From Xylocopa sonorina (Eukaryota; Arthropoda; Insecta; Hymenoptera; Apidae): a stretch of DNA of 64,000 bases. Shown here piece after piece: positions 21,401 through 36,600 of this stretch. The DNA lies in assembly GCF_050948175.1 (NCBI RefSeq), contig NW_027490129.1:1116001-1180000 (forward strand). The letters run 5' to 3'. Every line of letters begins with the position of its first letter. Positions within the stretch are counted from its first letter, which is position 1. The translations under genes and the position numbers were made by a program. A model generated the notes under the pieces. That model was not told the origin of the DNA, did no database searches, and saw only the letters and a list, made by a program, of their open reading frames with translations.

Positions 21401-22320
21401 GAATCATTAGAACTCTAATGCCACGATACGTAGACATCTGCAAACGCTATTTCCTAGCAAGGAAGTGTCGCATTTACATCCATTTGAAGTATAGACGAGA
21501 TATACATAACACTGCACAATGAATATTATATCTTATCATGAAACATAGAAATGAGATGCGATATCGCGTTTCGAGAAGCATTAGAACTCTAATGCCACGA
21601 TACGCAGACATCTGCAAACGCTATTTCCTAGCAAGGAAGAGTCGCAATTACATTCATTTGAAGTATAGATGAGATAAACATAACACTACACAATGAATAT
21701 TATATCTTATCATGAAACATAGAAATGAGGTGCGATATCGCGATCTAAGAAGCATTAGAACTCTATTGCTTCGATACGTAGAAATCTGCAAACGCTACTT
21801 CCTAGCAAGGAAGTGTCGCATTTTCATCCATTTGAAGTATAGGCGAGATATACATAACACTGCACAATGAATATTATATCTTATCATGAAACATAGAAAT
21901 GAGATGCGATATCGCGTTTTGAGAAGCATGAGAACTCTACTGCTTCGATACGCAGACATCTGCAAACGCTATTTCCTAGCAAGGAAGTGTCGCATTTACA
22001 TTCATTTGAAGTATAGATGAGATAAGCATTACACTACACAATGAATATTATATCTTATCATGAAACATAGAAATGAGGTGCGATATCGCGATTTAAGAAG
22101 CATTGGAACTGTATTGCTTCGATACGTAGACATCTGCAAACGCTACTTCCTAGCAAGGAAGCGACGCATGTACATTCTTTTGAAAGGAGTACGCGGTGCA
22201 CATGACACTTCGCAATGAATATTATATCTTATCATGAAACATAGAAATGAGATGCGATATGACGATTTAAGAAGCATTAGAACTCTATTGTTTCGATACG
22301 TAGACATCTGCAAACGCTAT

Positions 22321-25300
22321 TTCCCAGCAAGGAACTGTCGCATTCACATTCGTTTGAATCGTATGCGAGGTATTCATGAAACTTCGCAATGAATATTATA
22401 TATTATCATGAAACATAGATATGAGATGCGATATCGCGAATTAGCAAGCTTTAGAAATCTAGTGCTTCGGTACGTAGACATCTGCAAACGCTATTTCCTA
22501 GCAAGGAAGTGTCGCATTTACATTCATTTTAAGTGTATGTGAGGTATACATGACACTTCGCAATGAATATTATATATTGTCATAAAACATAGAAATGAGG
22601 TGCGATATCACGATTTAAGAAGTATTAGGACACTATTGCTTCGATACGTAGACATCTGCAAACGCTACTTCCTAGCAAGGAAGTGTCGCATTTACATTCT
22701 TTTGAAACGAATACGAGGTATACCTGACACTCCACAATGAATATTATATCTTATCATGAAACATAGAAGTGAGATGCGATATCGCGAATTAGCAAGCTCT
22801 AGAAATCTATTGCTTCGATACGTAGACATCTGCAAACGCTATTTCCTTGCAAGGAAGTGTCGCATTTACATTCATTTTAAGTGTATGCGAGGTATACATG
22901 ACACTTCGCAATGTATATTATATATTGTCATGAAACATAGAAATGAGATGCGATATCGCGACTTAAGAAGCATTAGAACTCTATTGCTTCGATACGTAGA
23001 CATCTGCAATCGCTATATCCTAGCAAGGATGTTTCGCATTTGCATTCTTTTGAAGTGAATAAGAGGTATACATAACACTCCACAATGAATATTATATATT
23101 ATCATGAAACATACTAATGAGTAGCGATATCGCGTTTTGAGAAGCATTAGAACACTAATGCCACAATACGCAGACATCTGCAAATGCCATTTCCTAGCAA
23201 GGAAGTGTCGCATTTACATTCTTTTGAGAGGAATACGAGGTATACATGACACTTCGCAATAAATATTATATCTTATCATGAAACATAGAAATGAGATGCG
23301 ATATCGCGATTTAAGAAGCATTAGAACTCTATTGCTTCGATACGTAGACATCTGCAAACGCTACTTCCTAGCAAGGATGTGTCGCATTTACATTCTCTTG
23401 AAAGGAATACGAGGTATACATGACACTTCGCAATGAATATTATATCTTATCATGAAACATAGGAATGAGATGCAATATGGCGATTTAAGAAGCATTAGAA
23501 CACTACGGCTTCGATACGTAGACATCTGCAAACGCTACTTCCTAGCAAGGAAGTGTCGCATTTACATTCTTTACAAACGAATACGATGTATACATAACAC
23601 TCCACAATGAATATTATATATTATCATGAAACATAGGAATGAGATGCGATATGACGATTTACGAAGCATTAGAACACTCTTGCTTCGATACGTAGACATC
23701 TGCAAACGCAACTTCCTAGCAAGGAAATGTCGAATTTACATTCTGTTGAAACGAATACGAGGTATACATAACACTCCACAATGAATATTATATATTATCA
23801 TGAAACATAGTAATGAGTACCGATATCGCGTTTTGAGAAGCATTAGAACTCTAATACCAAGATACGTAGACATCTGCAAACGCCACTTCCTGGCAAGGAA
23901 GTGTCGCACTTACATTATTTTGAAAGGAATATGAGGTATACATGACACTTCGCAATGAAAATTATATCTTATCATGAAACATAGAAATGAGGTGCGATAT
24001 CGCGATTTAAGAAGCATTAGAACTCTATTGCTTCGATACGTAGACATCTGCAAACGCTATTTCCAAGCATGGAAGTGTGACATTTACATTCCTTTGAAAC
24101 GAATACGAGGTATACATAACACTCCACAATGAATATTATATATTATCATGAAACAAAGTAATGAGTAGCGATATCGCGTCTTGAGAAGCATTTGAACTCT
24201 AATGCCAAAGTACGTAGATATCTGCAAACGCTATTTCCTAGCAAGGAACTGTCGCATTCACATTCATTTGTAGTGTATGAGAGGTATACATAACACTCCG
24301 CAATGAATATTATATATTATGATGAAACATAGAAATGAGATGCTATATCGCGATTTAAGAAGCATTAGAACTCTATTACATCGATACGTAGACATCAGCA
24401 ATCACAATTTCCTAGCAAGGAACTGTCGTATTCACATTCATTTGAAGTGTATGCGAGGTATACATGACATTTCGCAATGAATATTATAAATTATCATTTA
24501 ACATAGATGTGAGATTCGATATCGCGAATTAGCAAGATTTAGAAATCTATTGCTTCGATACGTAGACATCTGCAAGGGCTATTACCTTGCAAGGAAGTGT
24601 CGCATTTACATTCTTTTCAAGTGAATATGAGGTATACATAACACTTCGCAATGAATATTATATCTTATCATGAAACATAGAAATGAGATGCGATATGGCG
24701 ATTTATGAAGCATTAAATATCTATTGCTTCGATACGTAGACATCTGCCAACGCTACTTCCTAGCAAGGAAGTGTCGCATTTACATTCCTTTGAAGTGAAT
24801 ACGAGGTATACATAACACTGCACAATGAATATTATATCGTATCATGAAACATAGAAATGAGATGCGATATCGCGATTTAAGGAGCGTTAGAACACTATTG
24901 CTTCGATACGTATACATCTGCAATCGCTACATCCTAGCAAGGAAGTGTCGCATTTACATTCTTTTGAAAGGAATACCAGGTATACATGACACTTCGCAAT
25001 GAATATTATATATTGTCATGAAACATAGAAATGAGATGCGATATCGCGATTTAAGAAGCATTAGAACACTACTGCTTCGATACGTAGACATCTGCAAACG
25101 CTACTTCCTAGCAAGTAAGTGTCACATTTACATTCCTTTGAAACGAATACGAGGTATACATAACACTCCACAATGAATATTATATATTATCATGAAACAT
25201 AGGAATGAGATGCGTTATGACGATTTACGAAGCATTAGAACACTCTTGCTTCGATACGTAGACATCTGCAAACGCAACTTCCTAGCAAGGAAGTGTCGCT

Positions 25301-28300
25301 TTTACATACTTTTGAAGTGAATACGAGGTATACATAGCACTGCACAATGAATATTATATCTTATCATGAAACATAGAAATGGGATGCGATACCGCGATTT
25401 AAGAAAAATTAGAACACTATTGCTTCGATACGTAGACATCTGCAAACGCTACTTCCTAGCAAGGAAGTGTCGAATTTACATTCTCTTGAAACGAATACGA
25501 GGTATACATAACACTCCACAATGAATATTATATATTATCATGAAACATAGTAATGAGTATCGATATCGCGTTTTGAGAAGCATTAGAACTCTAATACCAC
25601 GATACGTAGACATCTGCAAACGCCACTTCCTGGCAAGGAAGTGTCGCACTTACATTCTTTTGAAAGGAATATGAGGTATACATGACACTTCGCAATGAAT
25701 ATTATATCTTATCAAGAAACGTAGATATGAGATGCGATATGACGATTTAAGAATCATTAGACAACTGTTTCTTCGATACGTAGACATCTGCAAACGCTAT
25801 TTCCTAGCAAGAAAGTGTGGCATTTATATTCTTTTGAACTGAATACGAGGTATACATAACACTCCACAATGAATATTATATATTATCATGAAACATAGTA
25901 ATGAGAAGCGATATCGCGTTTTGAGAAGCATTAAACTCTAATGCCACGATACGTAGACATCTGCAAACGCTACTTCCTAGCAAGGAAGTGTCGCATTTGC
26001 ATCCATTTGAAGTATAGACGAGATATACATAACTCTGCACAATGAATATTATATCTTATCATGAAACATAGAAATGAGATGCGATATCGCGTTTTGAGAA
26101 GCATTAGAACTCTAATGCCACGATACGCAGACATCTGCAGACGCTATTTCCTAGCAAGGAAGTGTCGCGTTTACATTCATTTGAAGTATACATGAGATAA
26201 ACATAACACTACACAATGAATATTATATCTTATCATGAAACATAGAAATGAGGTGCGATATCGCGATTTAAGAAGCATTAGAACTCTATTGCTTCGATAC
26301 GCAGACATCTGCAAACGCTATTTCCGAGCAAGGAAGTGTCGTATTTACATTCTTTTGAAAGGAATACGAGGTATACATGACACTTCGCAATGAATATTAT
26401 TTCATATCACGAAACATAGAAATGAGATGCGATATGACGATTTAAGAAGCATTAGAACACTATTGCTTCGATACGTAGACATCAGCAAACGCTAGTTCCT
26501 AGCAAGGAAGTGTCGCATTTACATTCTTCTGAAGGGAATACGAGGTATACATGACACTTCGCAATGAATATTATATCCTATCATGAAACATAGAAATGAG
26601 ATGCGATATCGCGATTTAAGGATCATTAGAACACTATTGCTTCGATACGTAGACATCTGCAAACGCTACTTCCTAGCAAGGAAGTGTCGCATTTACATTC
26701 TTTTGTGGTGAATACGAGGTATACATAACACTGCACAATGAATATTATATCTTATCATGAAACATAGAAATGCGATGCGATATGACGGTATAAGAAGCAT
26801 TAGAACACTATTACTTCGATACGTAGACATCTGCAAGCGCTACTTCCTAGCAAGGAAGTGTCGCATTTACATTCATCTGAAGTGTATGCGAGGTATACAT
26901 GACACTTCGCAGTGAATATTATATATTATCATGAAACATAGGAATGAGAATCGATATGGCGATTTAAGAAGCATCAGAAATCTATTGGTTCGATACGTAG
27001 ACATCTGCTAACGCTACTTCCTACCCAGGAAGTGTCGCATTTACATTCTTTTGAAGTGAATACGAGGTATACATAACACTCCACAATGAATATTATACAT
27101 TATCATGAAGCGTAGACATGAGATGCGATATGACGATTTATGAAGCATTAGAAAACTATTGCTTCGATACGTAGATATCTGCAATCGCTATTTCCTAGCA
27201 AGGAAGTGTCGCATTTACATTCTTTTGAAGTGAAAACGAGGTATTCATAACAGTGCACAATGAATATTATATCTCATCATGAAACATAGGAATGAGATGC
27301 GATATGGCGATTTAAGAAGCATTAGAAATCTACTACTTCGATACGTAGACATCTGCAAACACTATTTCCTAGCAAGGAACTGTCGCATTCACATTCATTT
27401 GAAGTGAATACGAGGTATACATGACACTTCGCAATGAATATTATACCTTATTATTAAACACTGAAATCAGATGCGATATCCCGTTTTAGGAAGAATTAGA
27501 AATGTATTGCTTCGATGAGTAGGCATCTGCAAACGCTATCTCCTAGTATGGAAGTGTCGCATTTACATTCATTTGAAGTGTAGACGAGGAATACATAACA
27601 CTTCGCAATGAATATTATACCATACCATGAATCATAGAAATGAGATGCGATATCTCGTTTTAAGATCATTAGAACTCTATTGCTTCGATACGTAGACATC
27701 TGCAAATGCTATTTCCGATCATGGAAGTGTCGCCTTTACATTCTTTTGATGTGAATACAAGGTATTCATGACACACCGCAACTAATATTATATCATATCA
27801 TGAAGCAAAGAAATGAGATGCGATATCCCGTTTTAAGAAGCATTAGAACTGTATTGCTTCGATACGTAGATATCTGCAAACGCTACTTCCTAGCAAGGAA
27901 GTGTCGCATTTACATTCATTTGAAGTATAGACGAGATATACATAACACTGCACAATGAATATTATATGTTGTCACCAAACATAGAAATGAGATGCAATAT
28001 CGCGATTTAAGAAGCATTAGAAAACTATTGCTTCGATAAGAAGCAATCTGCAAACGCTATTTCCTAGCAAGGAAGTGTCGCATTTACATTCATTTGAAGT
28101 GTATGCGAGGTATACATGACTCTTCGCAGTGAATATTATATCTTAACATGAAGCATAGAAATGAGATGCGACATCGCGTTTTGAGATGCATTAGAACACA
28201 ATTGCTACGATACGTAGATATCTGTAAACGCTATTTCCTAGCAAGGAAGTGTAGCATTTACATTCATTTGAAGTGTATGCGAGGTATACATGACACTTCG

Positions 28301-28930
28301 CAGTGAATATTATATATTATCACGAAACATAGAAATGAGATGCGATATCGCGATTTAAGAAGCATTAGAACTCTATTGCTTCGATACGTAGACATCAACA
28401 AACGCTATTGCCAAGCAAGGAAGTGTCGCATTTACCTTCTTTTGAAATGAATACGAAATATTCATAACACTGCACAATGAATATTATATCTTATCATGAA
28501 ACATAAAAATGAGATGCGATATCGCGATTTAAGAAGCTTTGGAATTCTATTGCTTCGATACGTAGATATCTGCAAACACTATTTCCTAGCAAGGAACTGT
28601 CACATTCACATTCTTTAGAAAGGAATACGATGTATACATGACACTTCGCAATGAATATTATATCTTATCAGGAAACGCTGATATGAGATGCGATATGACG
28701 ATTTCAGAAGCATTAGATCCCTATTGCTTCCATACGTAGACATCTGCAAACGCTACTTCCTAGCAAGGAAGTGTCGCATTTACATTCATTTGAAGTATAG
28801 ACGAGATATACATAATACTGCACAATGAATATTATATCTTGTCACCAAACATAGAAATGAGATGCGATATCGCGATTTAAGAAGCATTAGAAAACTATTG
28901 CTTCGATACGAAGCAATCTGCAAACGCTAT
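22321..28930 (+). repeat. higher-order satellite block 1 (38 monomers, 6,610 bp)
   Basis: The block start is set at the marker TTCCCAGCAAGGAACTGTCG, which recurs at 28931, 33627 and 41280. The block contains the insertion-free counterpart of the retrotransposon target (GAGG at 22541-22544), then a series of variant monomers shared in the same order with later blocks. An example is the AACACTGAAATCAGATGCG monomer at 27456. The starting point is a convention, since the array is continuous. Confidence 0.85.
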
Positions 28931-31900
28931 TTCCCAGCAAGGAACTGTCGCATTCACATTCGTTTGAATCGTATGCGAGGTATACATGAAACTTCGCAAT
29001 GAATATTATATATTATCATGAAACATAGATATGAGATGCGATATCGCGAATTAGCAAGCTTTAGAAATCTAGTGCTTCGGTACGTAGACATCTGCAAACG
29101 CTATTTCCTAGCAAGGAAGTGTCGCATTTACATTCATTTTAAGTGTATGTGAGGTATACATGACACTTCGCAATGAATATTATATATTGTCATAAAACAT
29201 AGAAATGAGATGCGATATCACGATTTAAGAAGTATTAGGACACTATTGCTTCGATACGTAGACATCTGCAAACGCTACTTCCTAGCAAGGAAGTGTCGCA
29301 TTTACATTCTTTTGAAACGAATACGAGGTACACCTGACACTCCACAATGAATATTATATCTTATCATGAAACATAGAAGTGAGATGCGATATCGCGAATT
29401 AGCAAGCTTTAGAAATCTATTGCTTCGATACGTAGACATCTGCAAACGCTATTTCCTTGCAAGGAAGTGTCGCATTTACATTCATTTTAAGTGTATGCGA
29501 GGTATACATGACACTTCGCAATGTATATTATATATTGTCATGAAACATAGAAATGAGATGCGATATCGCGACTTAAGAAGCATTAGAACTCTATTGCTTC
29601 GATACGTAGACATCTGCAAACGCCATTTCCTAGCAAGGAAGTGTCGCATTTACATTCTTTTGAGAGGAATACGAGGTATACATGACACTTCGCAATAAAT
29701 ATTATATCTTATCATGAAACATAGAAATGAGATGCGATATCGCGATTTAAGAAGCATTAGAACTCTATTGCTTCGATACGTAGACATCTGCAAACGCTAC
29801 TTCCTAGCAAGGATGTGTCGCATTTACATTCTCTTGAAAGGAATACGAGGTATACATGACACTTCGCAATGAATATTATATCTTATCATGAAACATAGGA
29901 ATGAGATGCAATATGGCGATTTAAGAAGCATTAGAACACTACTGCTTCGATACGTAGACATCTGCAAACGCTACTTCCTAGCAAGGAAGTGTCGCATTTA
30001 CATTCTTTACAAACGAATACGATGTATACATAACACTCCACAATGAATATTATATATTATCATGAAACATAGGAATGAGATGCGATATGACGATTTACGA
30101 AGCATTAGAACACTCTTGCTTCGATACGTAGTCATCTGCAAACGCAACTTCCTAGCAAGGAAATGTCGAATTTACATTCTGTTGAAACGAATACGAGGTA
30201 TACATAACACTCCACAATGAATATTATACATTATCATGAAACATAGTAATGAGTAGCGATATCGCGTTTTGAGAAGCATTAGAACTCTAATACCACGATA
30301 CGTAGACATCTGCAAACGCCACTTCCTGGCAAGGAAGTGTCGCACTTACATTATTTTGAAAGGAATATGAGGTATACATGACACTTCGCAATGAATATTA
30401 TACCTTATTATTAAACACTGAAATCAGATGCGATATCCCGTTTTAGGAAGAATTAGAAATGTATTGCTTCGATGAGTAGGCATCTGCAAACGCTATCTCC
30501 TAGTATGGAAGTGTCGCATTTACATTCATTTGAAGTGTAGACGAGGAATACATAACACTTCGCAATGAATATTATACCATACCATGAATCATAGTAATGA
30601 GAAGCGATATCGCGTTTTGAGAAGCATTAAACTCTAATGCCACGATACGTAGACATCTGCAAACGCTACTTCCTAGCAAGGAAGTGTCGCATTTGCATCC
30701 ATTTGAAGTATAGACGAGATATACATAACTCTGCACAATGAATATTATATCTTATCATGAAACATAGAAATGAGATGCGATATCGCGTTTTGAGAAGCAT
30801 TAGAACTCTAATGCCACGATACGCAGACATCTGCAGACGCTATTTCCTAGCAAGGAAGTGTCGCGTTTACATTCATTTGAAGTATACATGAGATAAACAT
30901 AACACTACACAATGAATATTATATCTTATCATGAAACATAGAAATGAGGTGCGATATCGCGATTTAAGAAGCATTAGAACTCTATTGCATCGATACGCAG
31001 ACATCTGCAAACGCTATTTCCGAGCAAGGAAGTGTCGTATTTACATTCTTTTGAAAGGAATACGAGGTATACATGACACTTCGCAATGAATATTATTTCA
31101 TATCACGAAACATAGAAATGAGATGCGATATGACGATTTAAGAAGCATTAGAACACTATTGCTTCGATACGTAGACATCAGCAAACGCTAGTTCCTAGCA
31201 AGGAAGTGTCGCATTTACATTCTTCTGAAGGGAATACGAGGTATACATGACACTTCGCAATGAATATTATATCCTATCATGAAACATAGAAATGAGATGC
31301 GATATCGCGATTTAAGGATCATTAGAACACTATTGCTTCGATACGTAGACATCTGCAAACGCTACTTCCTAGCAAGGAAGTGTCGCATTTACATTCTTTT
31401 GTGGTGAATACGAGGTATACATAACACTGCACAATGAATATTATATCTTATCATGAAACATAGAAATGAGATGCGATATGACGGTATAAGAAGCATTAGA
31501 ACACTATTACTTCGATACGTAGACATCTGCAAGCGCTACTTCCTAGCAAGGAAGTGTCGCATTTACATTCATCTGAAGTGTATGCGAGGTATACATGACA
31601 CTTCGCAGTGAATATTATATATTATCATGAAACATAGGAATGAGAAGCGATATGGCGATTTAAGAAGCATCAGAAATCTATTGGTTCGATACGTAGACAT
31701 CTGCTAACGCTACTTCCTACCCAGGAAGTGTCGCATTTACATTCTTTTGAAGTGAATACGAGGTATACATAACACTCCACAATGAATATTATACATTATC
31801 ATGAAGCGTAGACATGAGATGCGATATGACGATTTATGAAGCATTAGAAAACTATTGCTTCGATACGTAGATATCTGCAATCGCTATTTCCTAGCAAGGA

Positions 31901-33626
31901 AGTGTCGCATTTACATTCTTTTGAAGTGAAAACGAGGTATTCATAACAGTGCACAATGAATATTATATCTCATCATGAAACATAGGAATGAGATGCGATA
32001 TGGCGATTTAAGAAGCATTAGAAATCTACTACTTCGATACGTAGACATCTGCAAACACTATTTCCTAGCAAGGAACTGTCGCATTCACATTCATTTGAAG
32101 TGAATACGAGGTATACATGACACTTCGCAATGAATATTATACCTTATTATTAAACACTGAAATCAGATGCGATATCCCGTTTTAGGAAGAATTAGAAATG
32201 TATTGCTTCGATGAGTAGGCATCTGCAAACGCTATCTCCTAGTATGGAAGTGTCGCATTTACATTCATTTGAAGTGTAGACGAGGAATACATAACACTTC
32301 GCAATGAATATTATACCATACCATGAATCATAGAAATGAGATGCGATATCTCGTTTTAAGATCATTAGAACTCTATTGCTTCGATACGTAGACATCTGCA
32401 AATGCTATTTCCGATCATGGAAGTGTCGCCTTTACATTCTTTTGATGTGAATACAAGGTATTCATGACACACCGCAACTAATATTATATCATATCATGAA
32501 GCAAAGAAATGAGATGCGATATCCCGTTTTAAGAAGCATTAGAACTGTATTGCTTCGATACGTAGATATCTGCAAACGCTACTTCCTAGCAAGGAAGTGT
32601 CGCATTTACATTCATTTGAAGTATAGACGAGATATACATAACACTGCACAATGAATATTATATGTTGTCACCAAACATAGAAATGAGATGCAATATCGCG
32701 ATTTAAGAAGCATTAGAAAACTATTGCTTCGATAAGAAGCAATCTGCAAACGCTATTTCCTAGCAAGGAAGTGTCGCATTTACATTCATTTGAAGTGTAT
32801 GCGAGGTATACATGACTCTTCGCAGTGAATATTATATCTTAACATGAAGCATAGAAATGAGATGCGACATCGCGTTTTGAGATGCATTAGAACACAATTG
32901 CTACGATACGTAGATATCTGTAAACGCTATTTCCTAGCAAGGAAGTGTAGCATTTACATTCATTTGAAGTGTATGCGAGGTATACATGACACTTCGCAGT
33001 GAATATTATATATTATCACGAAACATAGAAATGAGATGCGATATCGCGATTTAAGAAGCATTAGAACTCTATTGCTTCGATACGTAGACATCAACAAACG
33101 CTATTGCCAAGCAAGGAAGTGTCGCATTTACTTTCTTTTGAAATGAATACGAAATATTCATAACACTGCACAATGAATATTATATCTTATCATGAAACAT
33201 AAAAATGAGATGCGATATCGCGATTTAAGAAGCTTTGGAATTCTATTGCTTCGATACGTAGATATCTGCAAACACTATTTCCTAGCAAGGAACTGTCACA
33301 TTCACATTCTTTAGAAAGGAATACGATGTATACATGACACTTCGCAATGAATATTATATCTTATCAGGAAACGCTGATATGAGATGCGATATGACGATTT
33401 CAGAAGCATTAGATCCCTATTGCTTCCATACGTAGACATCTGCAAACGCTACTTCCTAGCAAGGAAGTGTCGCATTTACATTCATTTGAAGTATAGACGA
33501 GATATACATAATACTGCACAATGAATATTATATCTTGTCACCAAACATAGAAATGAGATGCGATATCGCGATTTAAGAAGCATTAGAAAACTATTGCTTC
33601 GATACGAAGCAATCTGCAAACGCTAT
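28931..33626 (+). repeat. higher-order satellite block 2 (27 monomers, 4,696 bp)
   Basis: Same variant order as the neighbours but shorter. Near 29622 one monomer present in block 3 (with GCTATATCCTAGCAAGGATG) is absent. Near 30395 the sequence jumps to a monomer type that otherwise occurs much farther along the block (TTATTAAACACTGAAATCAG). At 30586 it jumps again. Shared stretches look nearly identical to blocks 1 and 3. Confidence 0.85.
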
Positions 33627-36600
33627 TTCCCAGCAAGGAACTGTCGCATTCACATTCGTTTGAATCGTATGCGAGGTATACATGAAACTTCGCAATGAAT
33701 ATTATATATTATCATGAAACATAGATATGAGATGCGATATCGCGAATTAGCAAGCTTTAGAAATCTAGTGCTTCGGTACGTAGACATCTGCAAACGCTAT
33801 TTCCTAGCAAGGAAGTGTCGCATTTACATTCATTTTAAGTGTATGTGAGGTATACATGACACTTCGCAATGAATATTATATATTGTCATAAAACATAGAA
33901 ATGAGATGCGATATCACGATTTAAGAAGTATTAGGACACTATTGCTTCGATACGTAGACATCTGCAAACGCTACTTCCTAGCAAGGAAGTGTCGCATTTA
34001 CATTCTTTTGAAACGAATACGAGGTACACCTGACACTCCACAATGAATATTATATCTTATCATGAAACATAGAAGTGAGATGCGATATCGCGAATTAGCA
34101 AGCTTTAGAAATCTATTGCTTCGATACGTAGACATCTGCAAACGCTATTTCCTTGCAAGGAAGTGTCGCATTTACATTCATTTTAAGTGTATGCGAGGTA
34201 TACATGACACTTCGCAATGTATATTATATATTGTCATGAAACATAGAAATGAGATGCGATATCGCGACTTAAGAAGCATTAGAACTCTATTGCTTCGATA
34301 CGTAGACATCTGCAAACGCTATATCCTAGCAAGGATGTTTCGCATTTGCATTCTTTTGAAGTGAATAAGAGGTATACATAACACTCCACAATGAATATTA
34401 TATATTATCATGAAACATAGTAATGAGTAGCGATATCGCGTTTTGAGAAGCATTAGAACACTAATGCCACAATACGCAGACATCTGCAAACGCCATTTCC
34501 TAGCAAGGAAGTGTCGCATTTACATTCTTTTGAGAGGAATACGAGGTATACATGACACTTCGCAATAAATATTATATCTTATCATGAAACATAGAAATGA
34601 GATGCGATATCGCGATTTAAGAAGCATTAGAACTCTATTGCTTCGATACGTAGACATCTGCAAACGCTACTTCCTAGCAAGGATGTGTCGCATTTACATT
34701 CTCTTGAAAGGAATACGAGGTATACATGACACTTCGCAATGAATATTATATCTTATCATGAAACATAGGAATGAGATGCAATATGGCGATTTAAGAAGCA
34801 TTAGAACACTACTGCTTCGATACGTAGACATCTGCAAACGCTACTTCCTAGCAAGGAAGTGTCGCATTTACATTCTTTACAAACGAATACGATGTATACA
34901 TAACACTCCACAATGAATATTATATATTATCATGAAACATAGGAATGAGATGCGATATGACGATTTACGAAGCATTAGAACACTCTTGCTTCGATACGTA
35001 GTCATCTGCAAACGCAACTTCCTAGCAAGGAAATGTCGAATTTACATTCTGTTGAAACGAATACGAGGTATACATAACACTCCACAATGAATATTATACA
35101 TTATCATGAAACATAGTAATGAGTAGCGATATCGCGTTTTGAGAAGCATTAGAACTCTAATACCACGATACGTAGACATCTGCAAACGCCACTTCCTGGC
35201 AAGGAAGTGTCGCACTTACATTATTTTGAAAGGAATATGAGGTATACATGACACTTCGCAATGAAAATTATATCTTATCATGAAACATAGAAATGAGGTG
35301 CGATATCGCGATTTAAGAAGCATTAGAACTCTATTGCTTCGATACGTAGACATCTGCAAACGCTATTTCCAAGCATGGAAGTGTCACATTTACATTCCTT
35401 TGAAACGAATACGAGGTATACATAACACTCCACAATGAATATTATATATTATCATGAAACAAAGTAATGAGTAGCGATATCGCGTCTTGAGAAGCATTTG
35501 AACTCTAATGCCAAAGTACGTAGATATCTGCAAACGCTATTTCCTAGCAAGGAACTGTCGCATTCACATTCATTTGTAGTGTATGAGAGGTATACATAAC
35601 ACTCCGCAATGAATATTATATATTATCATGAAACATATTAATGAGTAGCGATTTCGCGTTTTGAGAAGCATTAGACCTCTAATGCCACGATACGTAGACA
35701 TCTGCAAACGACATTTCCCAGGAAGGAAGTGTCGCATTTACATTCATTTGAAGTATAGACGAGATATTCATGACACTGCACAATGAATATTATATCTTAT
35801 CCTGAAACATAGAAATGAGATGCGATGTGGCGATTTAAGAAGCATTAGAAATCTATTGGTGCGATACGTAGACATCTGCAAATGCTACTTCCTGGCAAGG
35901 AAGTTTCGCATTTACATTCTTTTGAAGTGAATCCGAGGTATGCATAACACTGCCCACTGAATATTATATCTTATCATGAAACATAGAAATGAGATGCTAT
36001 ATCGCGATTTAAGAAGCATTAGAACTCTATTACATCGATACGTAGACATCAGCAATCACTATTTCCTAGCAAGGAACTGTCGTATTCACATTCATTTGAA
36101 GTGTATGCGAGGTATACATGACATTTCGCAATGAATATTATAAATTATCATTTAACATAGATGTGAGATTCGATATCGCGAATTAGCAAGATTTAGAAAT
36201 CTATTGCTTCGATACGTAGACATCTGCAAGGGCTATTACCTTGCAAGGAAGTGTCGCATTTACATTCTTTTCAAGTGAATACGAGGTATACATAACACTT
36301 CGCAATGAATATTATATCTTATCATGAAACATAGAAATGAGATGCGATATGGCGATTTATGAAGCATTAAATATCTATTGCTTCGATACGTAGACATCTG
36401 CCAACGCTACTTCCTAGCAAGGAAGTGTCGCATTTACATTCCTTTGAAGTGAATACGAGGTATACATAACACTGCACAATGAATATTATATCGTATCATG
36501 AAACATAGAAATGAGATGCGATATCGCGATTTAAGGAGCATTAGAACACTATTGCTTCGATACGTATACATCTGCAATCGCTACATCCTAGCAAGGAAGT

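Larger units (their letters stand above)
12798..22320 (+). repeat. 174-bp satellite array, forward, mixed older blocks
   Basis: About 55 monomers. The first ~600 bp continue the satellite cut by the retrotransposon and match 22541 onward variant by variant. Around 15.6-17.8 kb the monomer series resembles the tail of the core blocks (26.8-28.9 kb and its copies), including AACACTGAAATCAGATGCG at 16321. The stretch 17.8-18.58 kb recurs almost unchanged at 48.4-49.2 kb. No gene or other insert is seen. Confidence 0.95.

Noticed and set aside
22500..22700. CENP-B box in the monomer (CTTCGATACGTAGACATC region)
   Set aside because: The TTCG is present but the required A and CGGG positions are not.
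27496..27705. Recurring 69-codon frames (also 32192, 39150, 39671, 46803) as a gene family
   Set aside because: They are one frame of a satellite monomer pair copied with the higher-order blocks, with no start context and no coding signature.
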